A DNA stretch of 64,000 nt, from assembly GCA_054601695.1 (NCBI GenBank), contig BAAHQB010000055.1, forward strand, positions 310,001-374,000, read 5' to 3'. Each line of letters begins with the position of its first letter. Positions within the stretch are counted from its first letter, which is position 1. Below the pieces are notes generated by a model. The model was not told the origin of the DNA. It saw only the letters and a program-made list of their open reading frames with translations, and searched no databases. This document shows, in pieces, positions 1-28,850 of the stretch. Source of the DNA: Amorphochlora amoebiformis. Its lineage: Eukaryota > Cercozoa > Chlorarachniophyceae. The translations under genes were made by a program, and so were the position numbers.

Positions 1-166
1 TGAGCCGTTTAGCGATCAATTTTTCCTCATGTTCCTAGCGATCCCTACTTTGCCTTTCCTCATATACGGTAACGATTCCAATAGGATATTCTGCTTTAAA
101 TGTCGAGTTCTTTAAATCACATACTTTCTAGTTTATACATATATACATATATATATACATATATAA

Positions 167-203
<37 letters not shown>

Positions 204-287
204 TTACATATATATATAAATCTATTAGGGTTAATTTACGTGTAGAGGTTATACATATATATGTGTATGTATATAATTATAATACAT

Positions 288-318
<31 letters not shown>

Positions 319-372
319 CTATATACATATATTATATATATATATATGTAATATATATATACTTACATATAT

Positions 373-431
<59 letters not shown>

Positions 432-484
432 CTATATATATATATATATATATATATACTTACAATATATGTATATATATTACA

Positions 485-518
<34 letters not shown>

Positions 519-728
519 ATATTTGCGTGTGTGCGTACATATATGTATCAATTTACTTACAGGTCTACGGCTACGTCGCATCGAAGGCGAGGTGCCAATT
601 TGAATATCTACCTCCTAAGATGACCATATCTGTGTATTATACATTCATATATATATATATATATATATGTGAGAGAGAGAGATTTTGGTCATATGTGTGC
701 ATATATTTATATTTGCATAGAGTACACT

Positions 729-770
<42 letters not shown>

Positions 771-1142
771 TATATACTATATACTATATACTATATACTA
801 TATACTATATACTATATACTATAACTGGTATAGATAGCGCACACCTCTCCGTGTGCGTACACGCTTGTATTTATGATTGTACACATGTGCGCATATGAAC
901 ATGTAGATATATTGTGTTCTTAAAATTCACTTCTGACTCAAATCATAGGTGGTTGGATTACCGTCTTCAATTAGGGCTAGGGCAAGTTTGGCGACCAAAG
1001 GCTGGCAACAAGATGTCAGGCCCTCAACGCAGGTCAAATTATACCCACTATATGTCCCTGTTTGTCGCATAGTAAAATTAGTAATAATGTTATTAATGTG
1101 ATATGTACCTCTGCATTTATATACATACATATATATATATAC

Positions 1143-1181
<39 letters not shown>

Positions 1182-1438
1182 TTGCATGTAAAAAGTGTAT
1201 ATATAAATTATATGATATTTATTATGTTTATGTACATAGTACTGCAAATATGTAGTTTTTACATGTAAATTTAGAGCATCATTTTATCTTATTTTAATTT
1301 GGAGCGAATCAATGTAGTTCTCTATTTTGGCTCAGACTTGAGTGTACATTTACATATATTGCAAACATTGTATACGCACGGCGCAAAATACAAATATACA
1401 AATTTATATACATATATATATATATGTATATATATGCA

Positions 1439-1472
<34 letters not shown>

Positions 1473-1859
1473 GGTTTATATACGTTTATGTATATAAATA
1501 TGTGTAGATATGTATATATGAATATCTGTACATATATAGTATCACATCTTGGTGCCAAGCGAAACGTCCCACTTATACCCATTCATCTTTGCACTAGTCC
1601 GCGTTGGATATGGTGTTACCGAGGTACAAGATGTAGATGTGTATATATGTGGTAGTAATATACATATATATATATGTATATATATAGCCACAACACATAC
1701 TAAAAGCGAATACACAAACCAGTCTGAGTAATAATGAACAGCAATCATAAAACAGGTAATCCTGTTACATATGCCTTTCATCAAGGCCGCTTTGCTGGGT
1801 TGTGGATCTTTTATAATGTTAATTATTGCAATGTGGAAGCCACCGTATGCAGAGGTTGG

Positions 1860-1917
<58 letters not shown>

Positions 1918-2284
1918 CATATATATATATACATGGATATATTTATATGTGTAACACGTACATTGATAATACATAAAAATATAATACACACTATATAATT
2001 TCATATATATAAATGTACATATATATATATCTGTGTACATATATATGTAAAATATGTGTGTGCAGGTATACGCCAACAGCTTGAACCTGTCTGTGATCGG
2101 GTGTTTCGTTTGGACCAATTTTGCTGCCTTCATCAACGTGTACGACGCGCACTATGGCCTCACGTCGAAGGGGGGTACTGAAGAACAAACATCGGTAAAT
2201 ACAATTTTGGTTTTGGTTTTGAACATGTGTAGATTAAGCTCATTGGTATATGGCATATAATATATACGTATATGTATATACGAA

Positions 2285-2328
<44 letters not shown>

Positions 2329-2332
2329 TATG

Positions 2333-2378
<46 letters not shown>

Positions 2379-2491
2379 TATAATGTGTGTGTGTGTGTAT
2401 GTGTGTATATGTTTACATATGTTTGTATGTAGATATACCTAATGTATATATGTGTGTATGTGTATGTATGTATACATATATTTTGATATAC

Positions 2492-2533
<42 letters not shown>

Positions 2534-2559
2534 TTAAATATAATGTATACGTATATATG

Positions 2560-2617
<58 letters not shown>

Positions 2618-3006
2618 ATTACATATATTTGTTAGCGCAAATGTATAGCATACCTGGTAGTCCGTGATTTGAACAGAGACGGTTTGAGTTAGGGTAATTG
2701 TAATATGTTAACTCCATTAGCTTTCAATTATATTTAATGATCGAAGTTCTAGAACTGCATGTCTCCCGAACAGCTCGAATCTCATGGAAGACCGCGCGCG
2801 CCATTGCGTAACGTAACGTATTGGAGTCCCAGTGCTACCGGGTGTGGTGATCTCCTGCCGTCTTTGGGAAACGATCTCCGGCATAACTATGACTAAGTGT
2901 TTGCACTCGATCGATATCTATCGACTCATTCAACTGCACTCTCCCATGATATTTCTATCGTTCCTCTAACATTCTATATTCATCTGTATTGTATGTATAT
3001 TATTAT

Positions 3007-3055
<49 letters not shown>

Positions 3056-3416
3056 CATATATATATATATATTATATTTACATAGCAGTAAATGTAAATA
3101 TATTTCTACATAAATGCATATCAGGCACAAGGAGATACTATAGTTTCTGCACAGTCGAATTATATAGCAGGAATTGTCGTAGTCTACTTGCTTGGTAACC
3201 GGCATTGGGTTTGGGTTAGGGGTCGGGGGTCTATCCAATGCTAATACCTAGATATGGTTTAGAATTTTCGTAACGAGACACTACATGCAGGGCTTTGGTG
3301 CATTATGAATGGTATACCTGGGTTTAAGTGGCCGGACGGGAAGATTCATAACATTTTTCCGTCAGTATGGTACAATATTCACCAGTATGAACATAATATG
3401 CAATATATACGTATAT

Positions 3417-3461
<45 letters not shown>

Positions 3462-3504
3462 TATATGCATATACAGTTACGTAGACGTATATATACGATA
3501 TACA

Positions 3505-3538
<34 letters not shown>

Positions 3539-3590
3539 TGTGTGTATACATACACATATATTATATTATATATGTATAATATATATATAT

Positions 3591-3637
<47 letters not shown>

Positions 3638-3754
3638 CATATATATATACACATAGATATATATATGAATGTATGTATATATATATATATATATACATAT
3701 ATACATATATATACATATACATATGTCTATGTAAGTGTATATGCATATATGAGA

Positions 3755-3790
<36 letters not shown>

Positions 3791-3839
3791 TCATTTTCCA
3801 CATATCTCTCCTATATCTATCCCTCTCTCTCTCTCTCTA

Positions 3840-3876
<37 letters not shown>

Positions 3877-4249
3877 CATGCATTTATCCATGTATATATG
3901 TTTAATCCTCATAGGCAATTAGCTCATTGGTACTATACCACCAAAGAAAAGCGACGACGGGCTGCCCTTAAAGTATAATTTTTAGATAAACTCACAAGTG
4001 CACAAATACACAAATTTGTACGTATGAATATATGTCTACATATGTATAGATTTATATGTATGTATTCATGTATGTGTATGCATGCATGTACGTATGTACA
4101 TAAGTATGGTGTGCTACAATGGGTTAACATAGAATCTGTTTTTAAAGAACTCGATATACATTCTACAGGAGAAGGATAGAGAGAGGAGGAATCATTATAT
4201 TGAGCTTGATGAAGAGGTACGATAATTCGATATAATTCTTCTTCACATA

Positions 4250-4313
<64 letters not shown>

Positions 4314-4348
4314 TATATGTATATATGTCTGTCTGTGTGTGTATGTTA

Positions 4349-4386
<38 letters not shown>

Positions 4387-4504
4387 CTATATATATTAGA
4401 TATATTTTATATATTATATATATGTACATATATACATATGGATATTTATATATATACATATATGTATTTTTGCATATAGTTGTTCAATATGCACATTACA
4501 TACT

Positions 4505-4564
<60 letters not shown>

Positions 4565-4700
4565 AGTGTGTGTGTGTGTGTATGTATATTGATATGTATG
4601 TGTGAGTAATGCATACACAAATGAAACGTAGGTTCAGCACATGTATATGTGTGTAGTATGAGTGGTACACATAAATGTTTTTTTACATAGACTTGACATG

Positions 4701-4759
<59 letters not shown>

Positions 4760-4846
4760 ACATATATGTATATTTTTATATGTATATATGTATGTATTTA
4801 ATATATTCCGCACACATACATTTATACGTGAATATGCCATACATGC

Positions 4847-4902
<56 letters not shown>

Positions 4903-4961
4903 GTATATATATATATATGTATATATGTATATATACATACATACATAAATTATATAAGTTT

Positions 4962-5002
<41 letters not shown>

Positions 5003-5249
5003 CCAACGGGAGCTGCTCAGACGTCGAAGAGATAGAACAGAGTAATAAGATATGGTTCTAATACATTGAATTAAATTGTTGTCAATATTTAGATAAAATA
5101 AAGAAAATAAATATATATATATATATAGTATACATGTTATATTTATATGTATTTGTATTGTGTATATACATATGTGTATATAAATATGCATACATGTAAA
5201 CATATACATATATATATATATACATATTGTACACGTAAATCCATTTACA

Positions 5250-5323
<74 letters not shown>

Positions 5324-5391
5324 TGTATATATGTATGCATGTATATATTACATATATATTATATATATATATATATGTAAATATGTGTGTA

Positions 5392-5438
<47 letters not shown>

Positions 5439-5674
5439 GTGTTTGTATATATGTTTGTGTATGTATAAATGCATATATTTACATTCCAAGAGAGTTGGTA
5501 TAAGGATATGACCCGTTGCTTAGTCCCTGATTTTATTTTTAACCTTAATCCGCAGTTTAACCGACACCCGCTCTATCAGGTGATTCTAAATCTCACGTCT
5601 ACACATATATACATACATATATGTATTCATACATACATACGTATATATATATATATATATGTATATATATGTGC

Positions 5675-5734
<60 letters not shown>

Positions 5735-5830
5735 ATATATACGTGTGTGTATTCATACATATTTCATATATATATTACGCAGCATTGCAAAATCGCAGGC
5801 TAACCCTACCGACAGAGACTCACAGGTATA

Positions 5831-5881
<51 letters not shown>

Positions 5882-6048
5882 TATATACAACATATATATA
5901 TATATATGTGTGTATGTATATATGTATGTATATGTACCTGTATTTATGTACACATACTTGATTATATGTACAGATATATACATATTTATTCTTTTTTTAT
6001 ATATACATAACATATTTATTTATTTACATGCTCTTTATAACACATCTA

Positions 6049-6134
<86 letters not shown>

Positions 6135-6267
6135 CATATATACATATATTCGTGTGTGTAAATTATATACATATATATATATATATATATGTTTTTATGT
6201 ACAGTTATTCAATGATTGTGTATATAGGCCTCGCGATCTCGTACGAAATCCGAAATGCAACCTCTAG
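1..6267 (+). CDS. multi-pass membrane protein of unknown family, 5' end outside the window
   Basis: Islands at 563-631, 949-1032, 1305-1343, 1540-1623, 1756-1854 and 2066-2194 are each a multiple of three, each flanked by AG and GT, and all phase 0. They are followed by 3155-3194, 3923-3972, 4169-4216, 5001-5041, 5495-5579, 5799-5825 and 6205-6267 (stop TAG), whose phases also fit, giving 285 residues. Hydrophobic helices lie at 1756-1854 (around [15 protein letters not shown]), 2066-2194 ([16 protein letters not shown]) and 3155-3194 ([12 protein letters not shown]). The last helix is followed by a strongly basic, then acidic, charged tail. An open piece at 1-68 encodes another helix ([16 protein letters not shown]) and is probably an earlier exon, but its link to 563 is unresolved. 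The middle vaguely resembles the C-terminal multi-helix region of large protist receptor-like proteins; I do not assign a family. Exons 1540-2194 are the most secure. The 3' end could be read differently, because 6205-6267 has a second open frame. Confidence 0.5.
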
Positions 6268-6330
6268 GTTTGGCTTAATATTTTAATACTCTCTATTTGT
6301 ACCCGAACCGTAACTCCTTTCTTAATTTAG

Positions 6331-9212
<2,882 letters not shown>

Positions 9213-9663
9213 CTAAGGAGCCTAACTCTAGCAAATTCGAGATATTCGAATAATTATTAGTTGTCCGCATTAAAGTCTCTACTAATAGACCGGTCATACT
9301 GAGCTTTAAATTTCAGTAATTCACAAGTATCCAGGTGCCCGTTCAATGAACTCCTTGTAGTCCTTGGATGCGTACGTACATGCACAACGGTTAATTCTGC
9401 CAAAAGAACTATAATTTAATATTCAGCAGAGTCTCTGGAGTTTACTCTTACATATCGTCGGAATATTCATATTTAAGCTGTACTATACTAAATGCCTAGA
9501 TACCGTCTCCATGCAGTCTAGACGCGGTTTGTTTACCTGAGTTTATGTCGGAGCGCACCATTAGCACCATCTCGACCATGGTCACCACCACATTAGTTCG
9601 ATCCAGATAACAGTAATAACATCTAGTCTCTAGAGACTGTGACTAGATTTAGTGTATGCGCAC

Positions 9664-9854
9664 CACATACACGTCCATGCTAGCATACGTACGCTTACGC
9701 TTCGTACGTACGTGTACATACGTACGCAATATCTAAGTGCATCGAGTGCTTATCTGAGATGAATCAATGTGCATGCGACATGTACTTGAATGTCATAGCT
9801 TACTTATACGCACTAGCTTACGTATAATTATATGCATATAATAATAATAATAAT

Positions 9855-9906
<52 letters not shown>

Positions 9907-10108
9907 GATATATACACATATCATTTATAAACGCAGCACATACACGTCCATGCTAGCATACGTACGCTTCGTACGTACGTACGTATTCTGCAATATCTAA
10001 GTGCATCGAATGCATTATCTGAGATGAATCAATGTGCATGCGACATGTACTTGAATGTCATAGCTTACTTATACGCACTAGCGTACGTATAATTATATGC
10101 ATATATAG
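9664..10108. repeat. direct duplication of about 180 bp separated by a (TA)n tract
   Basis: The stretch starting CACATACACGTCCATGCTAG at about 9664 recurs at about 9937. Both copies run through GATGAATCAATGTGCATGCG to AATTATATGCATAT, with a few substitutions and a shorter ACGTACG run in the second copy. Between them lies an (AAT)n/(TA)n tract. It lies in the intergenic stretch between two convergent genes. Confidence 0.9.
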
Positions 10109-10168
<60 letters not shown>

Positions 10169-10189
10169 GTATGTGTGTGTATGTATGTA

Positions 10190-10870
10190 CGTATGTCTAC
10201 TAGTTTTCGGACCCGGAGTTAGGCCGTCGTCTAGTCGTCTACTAGATGGTAGTCTAGATCTACTCTAGTCAGGCCATTTGAATCGCCAAGCATTTACGTA
10301 CTTTGTCGTAATTCAATACCTGGACTACGATAACTTATGCAGATATGTGAATAAATCCTTAATGATACGTTGCAAACTTGCGTATATCAACTAGATCAAG
10401 TACTAGAAGTACATCCGGCCATTTTGCATCGGGTACCATCCGAAGGATACAATATGAATTAAATTCGAGTCCGAAGTCTATCAGCGGTGCTTGTTAATAT
10501 GAACGGAATTGACTGACTACACTAAGATACTAACAGTCAGCACTGATGTTGGTATCCGGTACACATATGTACTTACGAACATGCATACTACGATGGCCGA
10601 CTATGTGTGGTACTACATATGCCAACTGACGTCTAGAACCTGGAAAACGGATGTCGTCATTCAAATCATCAATGTTCAATCTTAATACGCCGCTGGTTTG
10701 AAGTAGTATAGGATCAATACAGCTTTCGGAGTTCAGAATTTGCCGCATGACAGACAGTTGCTAGAGTTAATTGTCGAAAAACTATTTTAGACGTCAGTGA
10801 CCATTTACTTGGTGAGCTAGCTGGATTCTTTTCTGATCAAAACGTATGTGTATGCATATATCATGACTCG
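10190..10870. other. non-repetitive intergenic stretch, no gene recognised
   Basis: About 0.7 kb of ordinary-complexity DNA between the proline-rich gene and the 3' end of the desaturase-like gene. CTAG and TCTAGA words are frequent at 10196-10270. One minus-strand open stretch (10530-10748) exists, but its splice phases do not connect to anything. I see no supported gene here. Confidence 0.5.
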
Positions 10871-10929
10871 GCATTGTACATACATTTTATAAATATATCA
10901 CCATAGATATGGTATATATATTTATATTG

Positions 10930-10963
<34 letters not shown>

Positions 10964-11105
10964 GTGTGTATGTGTTTGTATATTTATATATGTGTGTATA
11001 TATATGTGTATATATGTATGTATAATGTGTATATATATATATATATATATGTATGTATAATATATATATATATATATATACGTGAGTATTTGTATGTACG
11101 TACAT

Positions 11106-11138
<33 letters not shown>

Positions 11139-11155
11139 ATATATGTAATATATAT

Positions 11156-11195
<40 letters not shown>

Positions 11196-11462
11196 ATGTG
11201 TGTGTATACGTGTACATACACATACACTATATATATTTTATACACATGTGTATTTTTGTAGATATGCATACATACATGTGTGTGTATATATATATCCTAT
11301 CTCTCTTCTCTCTCATGTGTACGTGTCTGTCTTCAGTGTCTCTCTCTCCTCTCTCTCTCCCCGCACTGTGTCTCCTTCATTTCCTCCCTCCCTCTTTTTC
11401 CTATTCTCTTTTTCTCTCTGTCCCTCTCACTATCTCCTTATCTCTCTCTCACTATATCTCTA

Positions 11463-11516
<54 letters not shown>

Positions 11517-11592
11517 CCTCTCTGCAAGTTGTCCCTTTCCTTTCCCTCTGTTTATTTGTTTCTGTGTTTATGGTTGAGTAAAAAGTGAAGAC

Positions 11593-23793
<12,201 letters not shown>

Positions 23794-23833
23794 CTGCTTT
23801 TGTATGTACATTTATGGTGAAAATATTTATAAA

Positions 23834-23876
<43 letters not shown>

Positions 23877-23885
23877 TATGTATAT

Positions 23886-23919
<34 letters not shown>

Positions 23920-23950
23920 CACACATATACACATATATATATATACATAT

Positions 23951-23984
<34 letters not shown>

Positions 23985-24027
23985 GATATGTATATTATAT
24001 ATATACATATATATGTATATATACACC

Positions 24028-24084
<57 letters not shown>

Positions 24085-24131
24085 GTGTATATTCGTATGC
24101 ATATGTGTGTATATATATAATACCACGAACA

Positions 24132-24506
24132 TTAAATAAAAAAAAGAGATTTCGCGAACCGAGAAAAGAATAAAATTTCCACAAATGCAACGCCCTTCCC
24201 ATCGCCTCGCCATATAATCTCCTTTTCCCCCAATTTTCCCTCCTCGTCATCTCCCCTTTCTCGCCTCCCATCTTCTACCCTTTCTAACCTAACCCTTGCC
24301 CTCTTTTCAATTCCCCCGTCAATCCTATGCCCAACGAGCCAGTTCCGTAGCCCAAATCCTTTACAGCCCTCCGTCCCTCCCACCTTCACAACCCAAAAAA
24401 ATAATGATTCCCTTAGCTTACCCACTTTAGTTTTCATAATCTCGTCTTCCCTCTTCCCCTCACTCTTCTCCCTCCCCCCCTCCATTCTCTTTCTAGTCTG
24501 TACCAA
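24132..24506 (-). other. possible 5' exon of the desaturase-like gene
   Basis: An open purine-rich stretch with ATG at 24506 and a K/R/E/G-rich product. A GT after ...GKGVAF would leave phase 0, which matches the first secure exon at 23793. Other frames here are also open and the composition is biased, so this is only a candidate for the N-terminus. The next gene starts 62 bp away on the other strand. Confidence 0.2.
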
Positions 24507-24568
24507 TCGCTTGACTGTGTGGCTGGAATCTGACCGCTGGATTTATTAATTTTATTAATTTGTCGGTT

Positions 24569-25020
24569 ATGGAATCACGGTCGGGAATGGACCTCTTAAG
24601 GGATCAATTCCAGTGCAAATCGGGTGACAATTTTACTGCGTATCCATATATTTATTCAAGTGAGTCGTGACATCTTGCGCCGTCTGTTCGAGCCTTGTCG
24701 TCAAGATATCAAGTGGAAAAAACCAAGGTTGGTCAACAAGACACTCCTAACCGAGCGAATGATCTTTGAGAATGCTGGTCGCGAGAATATGCATGAGCTT
24801 TGTGATCTTAACTTGTATGAGAACACAACGTCACAATTTCTCTTAAAACTAGCGGAAAAACGCAAGTATGGCTGGAGTTGGAGACAAAAAGTGAGTTGGG
24901 ATTTCAGAAGAGCATTGTGGGCTTTAGTCTGATTTGCATGCTTGGTTCTAAGGTTGGACTGGAAAAAGATCAATGGCAAGCTTCCTTACGCCCGCGATAA
25001 GGCATCTTTGGATAATTATA

Positions 25021-25072
<52 letters not shown>

Positions 25073-25106
25073 AACATAATATATATAAATATGTATGCAT
25101 GTAGCC

Positions 25107-25147
<41 letters not shown>

Positions 25148-25182
25148 AACATAATATACATATATTATATATTATATATATA

Positions 25183-25228
<46 letters not shown>

Positions 25229-25471
25229 CATGTATGTATGTGTGTGTGTATAGAATATTTATAAAGATATATGTGTCTGTTCATTTTACAGAAATCCAAG
25301 GAGATTCGCATGAAGATGTTCAGGGCCTTTGACCCCAACGGCAACGGGTAACGTCAGATACATAAAACCATACCTTATTTGCACACATATATGTATGTAT
25401 TTACGTAAGGTATCTTTCGCTTGCCGAGCTGGACAAGGGAATACGTGACGTTCTGGTATGTTATGATCGTG

Positions 25472-25540
<69 letters not shown>

Positions 25541-25880
25541 TATAAATGTATAGCTAAATAGAGTTCACAATCTGTAATGCATGCAATTTGCACTAAGTTC
25601 AGTAAATGAAATCTCATAATATCATCATATGATCAGGGCCTCCACGACGACGTATTCAAGTGTAAGCCTGCGATTATGCAGGCTTACAAAGTTGCCCGCG
25701 CAAAGGGAAAGGCGAAATCAAAGGTAATTCTCTCTTTTACCTCTAACTTTACACTCAAATGTTATGCATACCGACTTGTTTGTAGGTTAGTGGAGACTAC
25801 GTGGAGAAGCACGAGTTTCGGTATTTCCTCTACGCTCTTCGTCAGTATTTCGAGGTTTTTGCATACATATCGCCTAAACC

Positions 25881-25961
<81 letters not shown>

Positions 25962-26256
25962 TGTACGTATAATATACATACCTTTAGTCTATATGTAATA
26001 TATTTATGTGGTGTACAGTATATGAAATTGTACGTATAATCAGTACTGGGTGATGTTTGATCGCGCGGACAAGAACGATGACCGTCGTATTGACCTCGCA
26101 GAATTCAAGAACTCGGCCAAGGCCATGGAGGCTTGGGGAGTTAAGATACTCGATCCGAAGTCTGCGTTTAAATCGATCGACAAGAACGGGGTTGTGTAAA
26201 ATTATAACCATATTTTTCGTGTGTTTTATCTGCAGTGAATATTATATATATATATA

Positions 26257-26303
<47 letters not shown>

Positions 26304-26410
26304 ACATACATGTGTATACAAATATATATATGCATATGTTACAATATATGAATATAACCGAGTTAAGATTTTAATAAAATTTAATCCAGTTACACGTATG
26401 TACAAATGAA

Positions 26411-26489
<79 letters not shown>

Positions 26490-26611
26490 AATATAACTAT
26501 ATGTATGTAGTGATCCATACATGTAAAATAAAGGGTGGGTTCATTCTCTTCAACGAATTTTGTGACTTTGCAATAGCTCTGTCGCTCGACCTTGAGGACG
26601 ACGAAGATTGA
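24569..26611 (+). CDS. calflagin-like EF-hand calcium-binding protein
   Basis: Nine exons join in phase to 271 residues: 24569-24623, 24661-24865, 24953-25025, 25292-25347, 25410-25455, 25637-25723, 25786-25854, 26044-26190 and 26534-26611 (stop TGA). Three EF-hand loops are visible: DPNGNGYLSLAE (exons 4-5), [12 protein letters not shown] (exon 8; Arg replaces the usual Gly at loop position 6) and [12 protein letters not shown] (exons 8-9). A degenerate fourth region lies around [17 protein letters not shown]. The spacing, the EAWG-K-DP-FK-IDKNG stretch and the acidic end LEDDED match the calflagin/flagellar calcium-binding protein family, which senses calcium at the flagellar membrane in trypanosomes. 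The start MESRSG lacks the family's N-myristoylation glycine, and there is an N-terminal extension of roughly 90 residues, so membrane targeting is not implied. Introns range from 37 bp to about 340 bp, the longer ones mostly (TA)n. The exon 1-2 assignment is less secure than exons 4-9. Confidence 0.92.
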
Positions 26612-26648
26612 GTAAAGTTACACAATTACATCAATAACACTATGTTAA

Positions 26649-26685
<37 letters not shown>

Positions 26686-26737
26686 TTAATATGTCAAAAA
26701 GCATCACAGTCAATTGTGCACAACATGATATATAATA

Positions 26738-26778
<41 letters not shown>

Positions 26779-26822
26779 GGTATACACATAGAATACGCTA
26801 CGTATATACGATATATACTACG

Positions 26823-26900
<78 letters not shown>

Positions 26901-26962
26901 CATATATAATAATTATATATATATATATATATATGTACATATATATACGGATAAGGTATAAT

Positions 26963-27549
26963 ATTTTCGTAGATATAACCCAAACCCACGGATCGGCCAC
27001 GATGCTAGTATGATAGTAGTATCCAGTTTCATTTTTTTCTAGTTGGAGCAAGTTACACAAATAATCATGGTCCCACACTAGCATAACATCCATTGTAATA
27101 AATTTTCGAGTAAACTCATTTATCATGCTACATAGAAATGGTCTAGATGGTCTAGATGGACTAGATCTAGTAGATTCTAGAGATTCAGAGATCAATTAAT
27201 TGGACTAACAATTTAAAAAACTACAACACACTAGACATACCTAGATACGCCAGAAGTACTATTACTAGTATTAGTACGTACTTCTGTACAACCTCTAGAA
27301 CCTAGACAACATCTAGAACATCTAGAACATCTATATATATAGAACATGCACTCTAGGCACTAGACTAGTAGATGCACTAGATGCGCAGGACTAGAACTAG
27401 TAGAACTAGTAGAACTAGCTATACATACATACATATCTAGATATGTATATCTTTGTAATATACAGAACCAGTGATCCTACGACGATCTTGAAGTAGTTGG
27501 TCACTCGATGATTCTGCGGAACTTGAAAAGTGATTTGCACGCACGCCAT
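26963..27549 (-). CDS. possible small gene, unrecognised
   Basis: Two minus-strand islands look coding. One begins with an ATG near 27549 ([15 protein letters not shown]...) and runs to a GT near 27466. The other, about 26963-27195, reads open through [19 protein letters not shown] and [19 protein letters not shown] before entering a (TA)n tract. Their phases do not join cleanly at the obvious splice sites, so this may be two chance open stretches or one gene with an unseen exon. It lies between the 3' ends of the EF-hand and glutamine synthetase genes. Confidence 0.25.
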
Positions 27550-27923
27550 ATAACGGAAAGAATATAGCATATGCATGGCGTGCTGCCAATAACTATCTAT
27601 ATCTACCGAATAATTATCTCCCTAACACTATTAGCGTCTTGTGCGTGTGCCTGACTCCAACAACAGATTCGTTTCCTGGACCCCAGTCGGATGTCGGCTG
27701 CTTCCTTTGCAACATTGTGCTGTTTCATGCGTGCTTGTGTGGCTTCGGATGATCAGTCCCATTGCCGTCCAGCCCGCAGAAGTTTCGCCTATCGCCTATC
27801 GGCCCGATCGCATAGCTTAGGATGTATGAGCTGTGCCTGAGCTTGTAACTTATGTATACCGTCATTGCCAGTGATTGACCCATTGTCGACAAGACGTTTA
27901 TGTTTACAAGCACATACTTATTA

Positions 27924-27967
<44 letters not shown>

Positions 27968-28023
27968 GTATACTATGATATGAATGCATACGTACGGTAT
28001 GTACATATATATGCATGCACAAT

Positions 28024-28088
<65 letters not shown>

Positions 28089-28470
28089 CATACATTATAC
28101 ATGTCTACATACGTATATACTATTTATGCATTCATGTCTGCGCTCACCATATTTGGATTCACTTTTACAACGTATATACATACATACATACATACATATA
28201 CATACATATATATATATATACACATATATGCGCGGAAGCTAGTCTGTAGTACTAGTAGTAAGTTTTAGAAGTTGTACGTGTGAATAATCTAGATAATGTC
28301 TAGAATGTCTAGATCGATCGAATGTTATATACAATTGTGATCTATAGGTGATCTAGGTGATCCTCCAGCTGGATCCTCAGATTCTATACAGATTCCCTAG
28401 ATTCCTCTAGCCTAGCTAGCTACTAGTAGCTAGCCCGACTCTACTAGTCTAGTCTAGACTGCCACCGCTT
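27120..28470. other. CTAG-rich islands
   Basis: At 27120-27430 and 28240-28470 the tetramer CTAG and the words TCTAGA, ACTAGT and GCTAGC recur far more often than elsewhere, for example AGAACTAGTAGAACTAGTAG at about 27400. A weaker patch occurs at 10196-10270. No repeat unit is obvious. A 49-residue open frame at 27691-27840 between the patches (MSAASFATLCC...) is not supported further. Confidence 0.5.
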
Positions 28471-28850
28471 TACAAACTAGACAAATTGTTCCGTCGATCG
28501 TGATTATGATCTCAATTTATAATGATTACCTAGATTACTATCACAACAATACTGAGTTTAAGCAGCTGCTAGAGATGGGTGTGAGTCGGCATTTGAATTG
28601 TCTCTCATTAATTCCAGCTTATCCCTAGTGTTATTTAACGAATATGCTTCCTTTTAAGAATTGAACAACGCGCTGAAACAATGCTGCTGTTGTAACTTCA
28701 ACAAGAGGAAAAAAATGATTCAAAAATCTTTCGCCAACCTCTACTTCACTCTAACCTCAACGTCCTCCCGACGGTTCGGGCGTTGTAACTTGTGTTGATG
28801 TTATGTCGGGGAGGCTCATAGATCGATCGCATCGTGTCTTCGCACGACGT

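Noticed and set aside
263-763. Long open frames of alternating Ile and Tyr, here and throughout the window
   Set aside because: (TA)n reads ATA TAT in every frame on both strands and cannot form a stop codon, so these open frames carry no evidence of coding.
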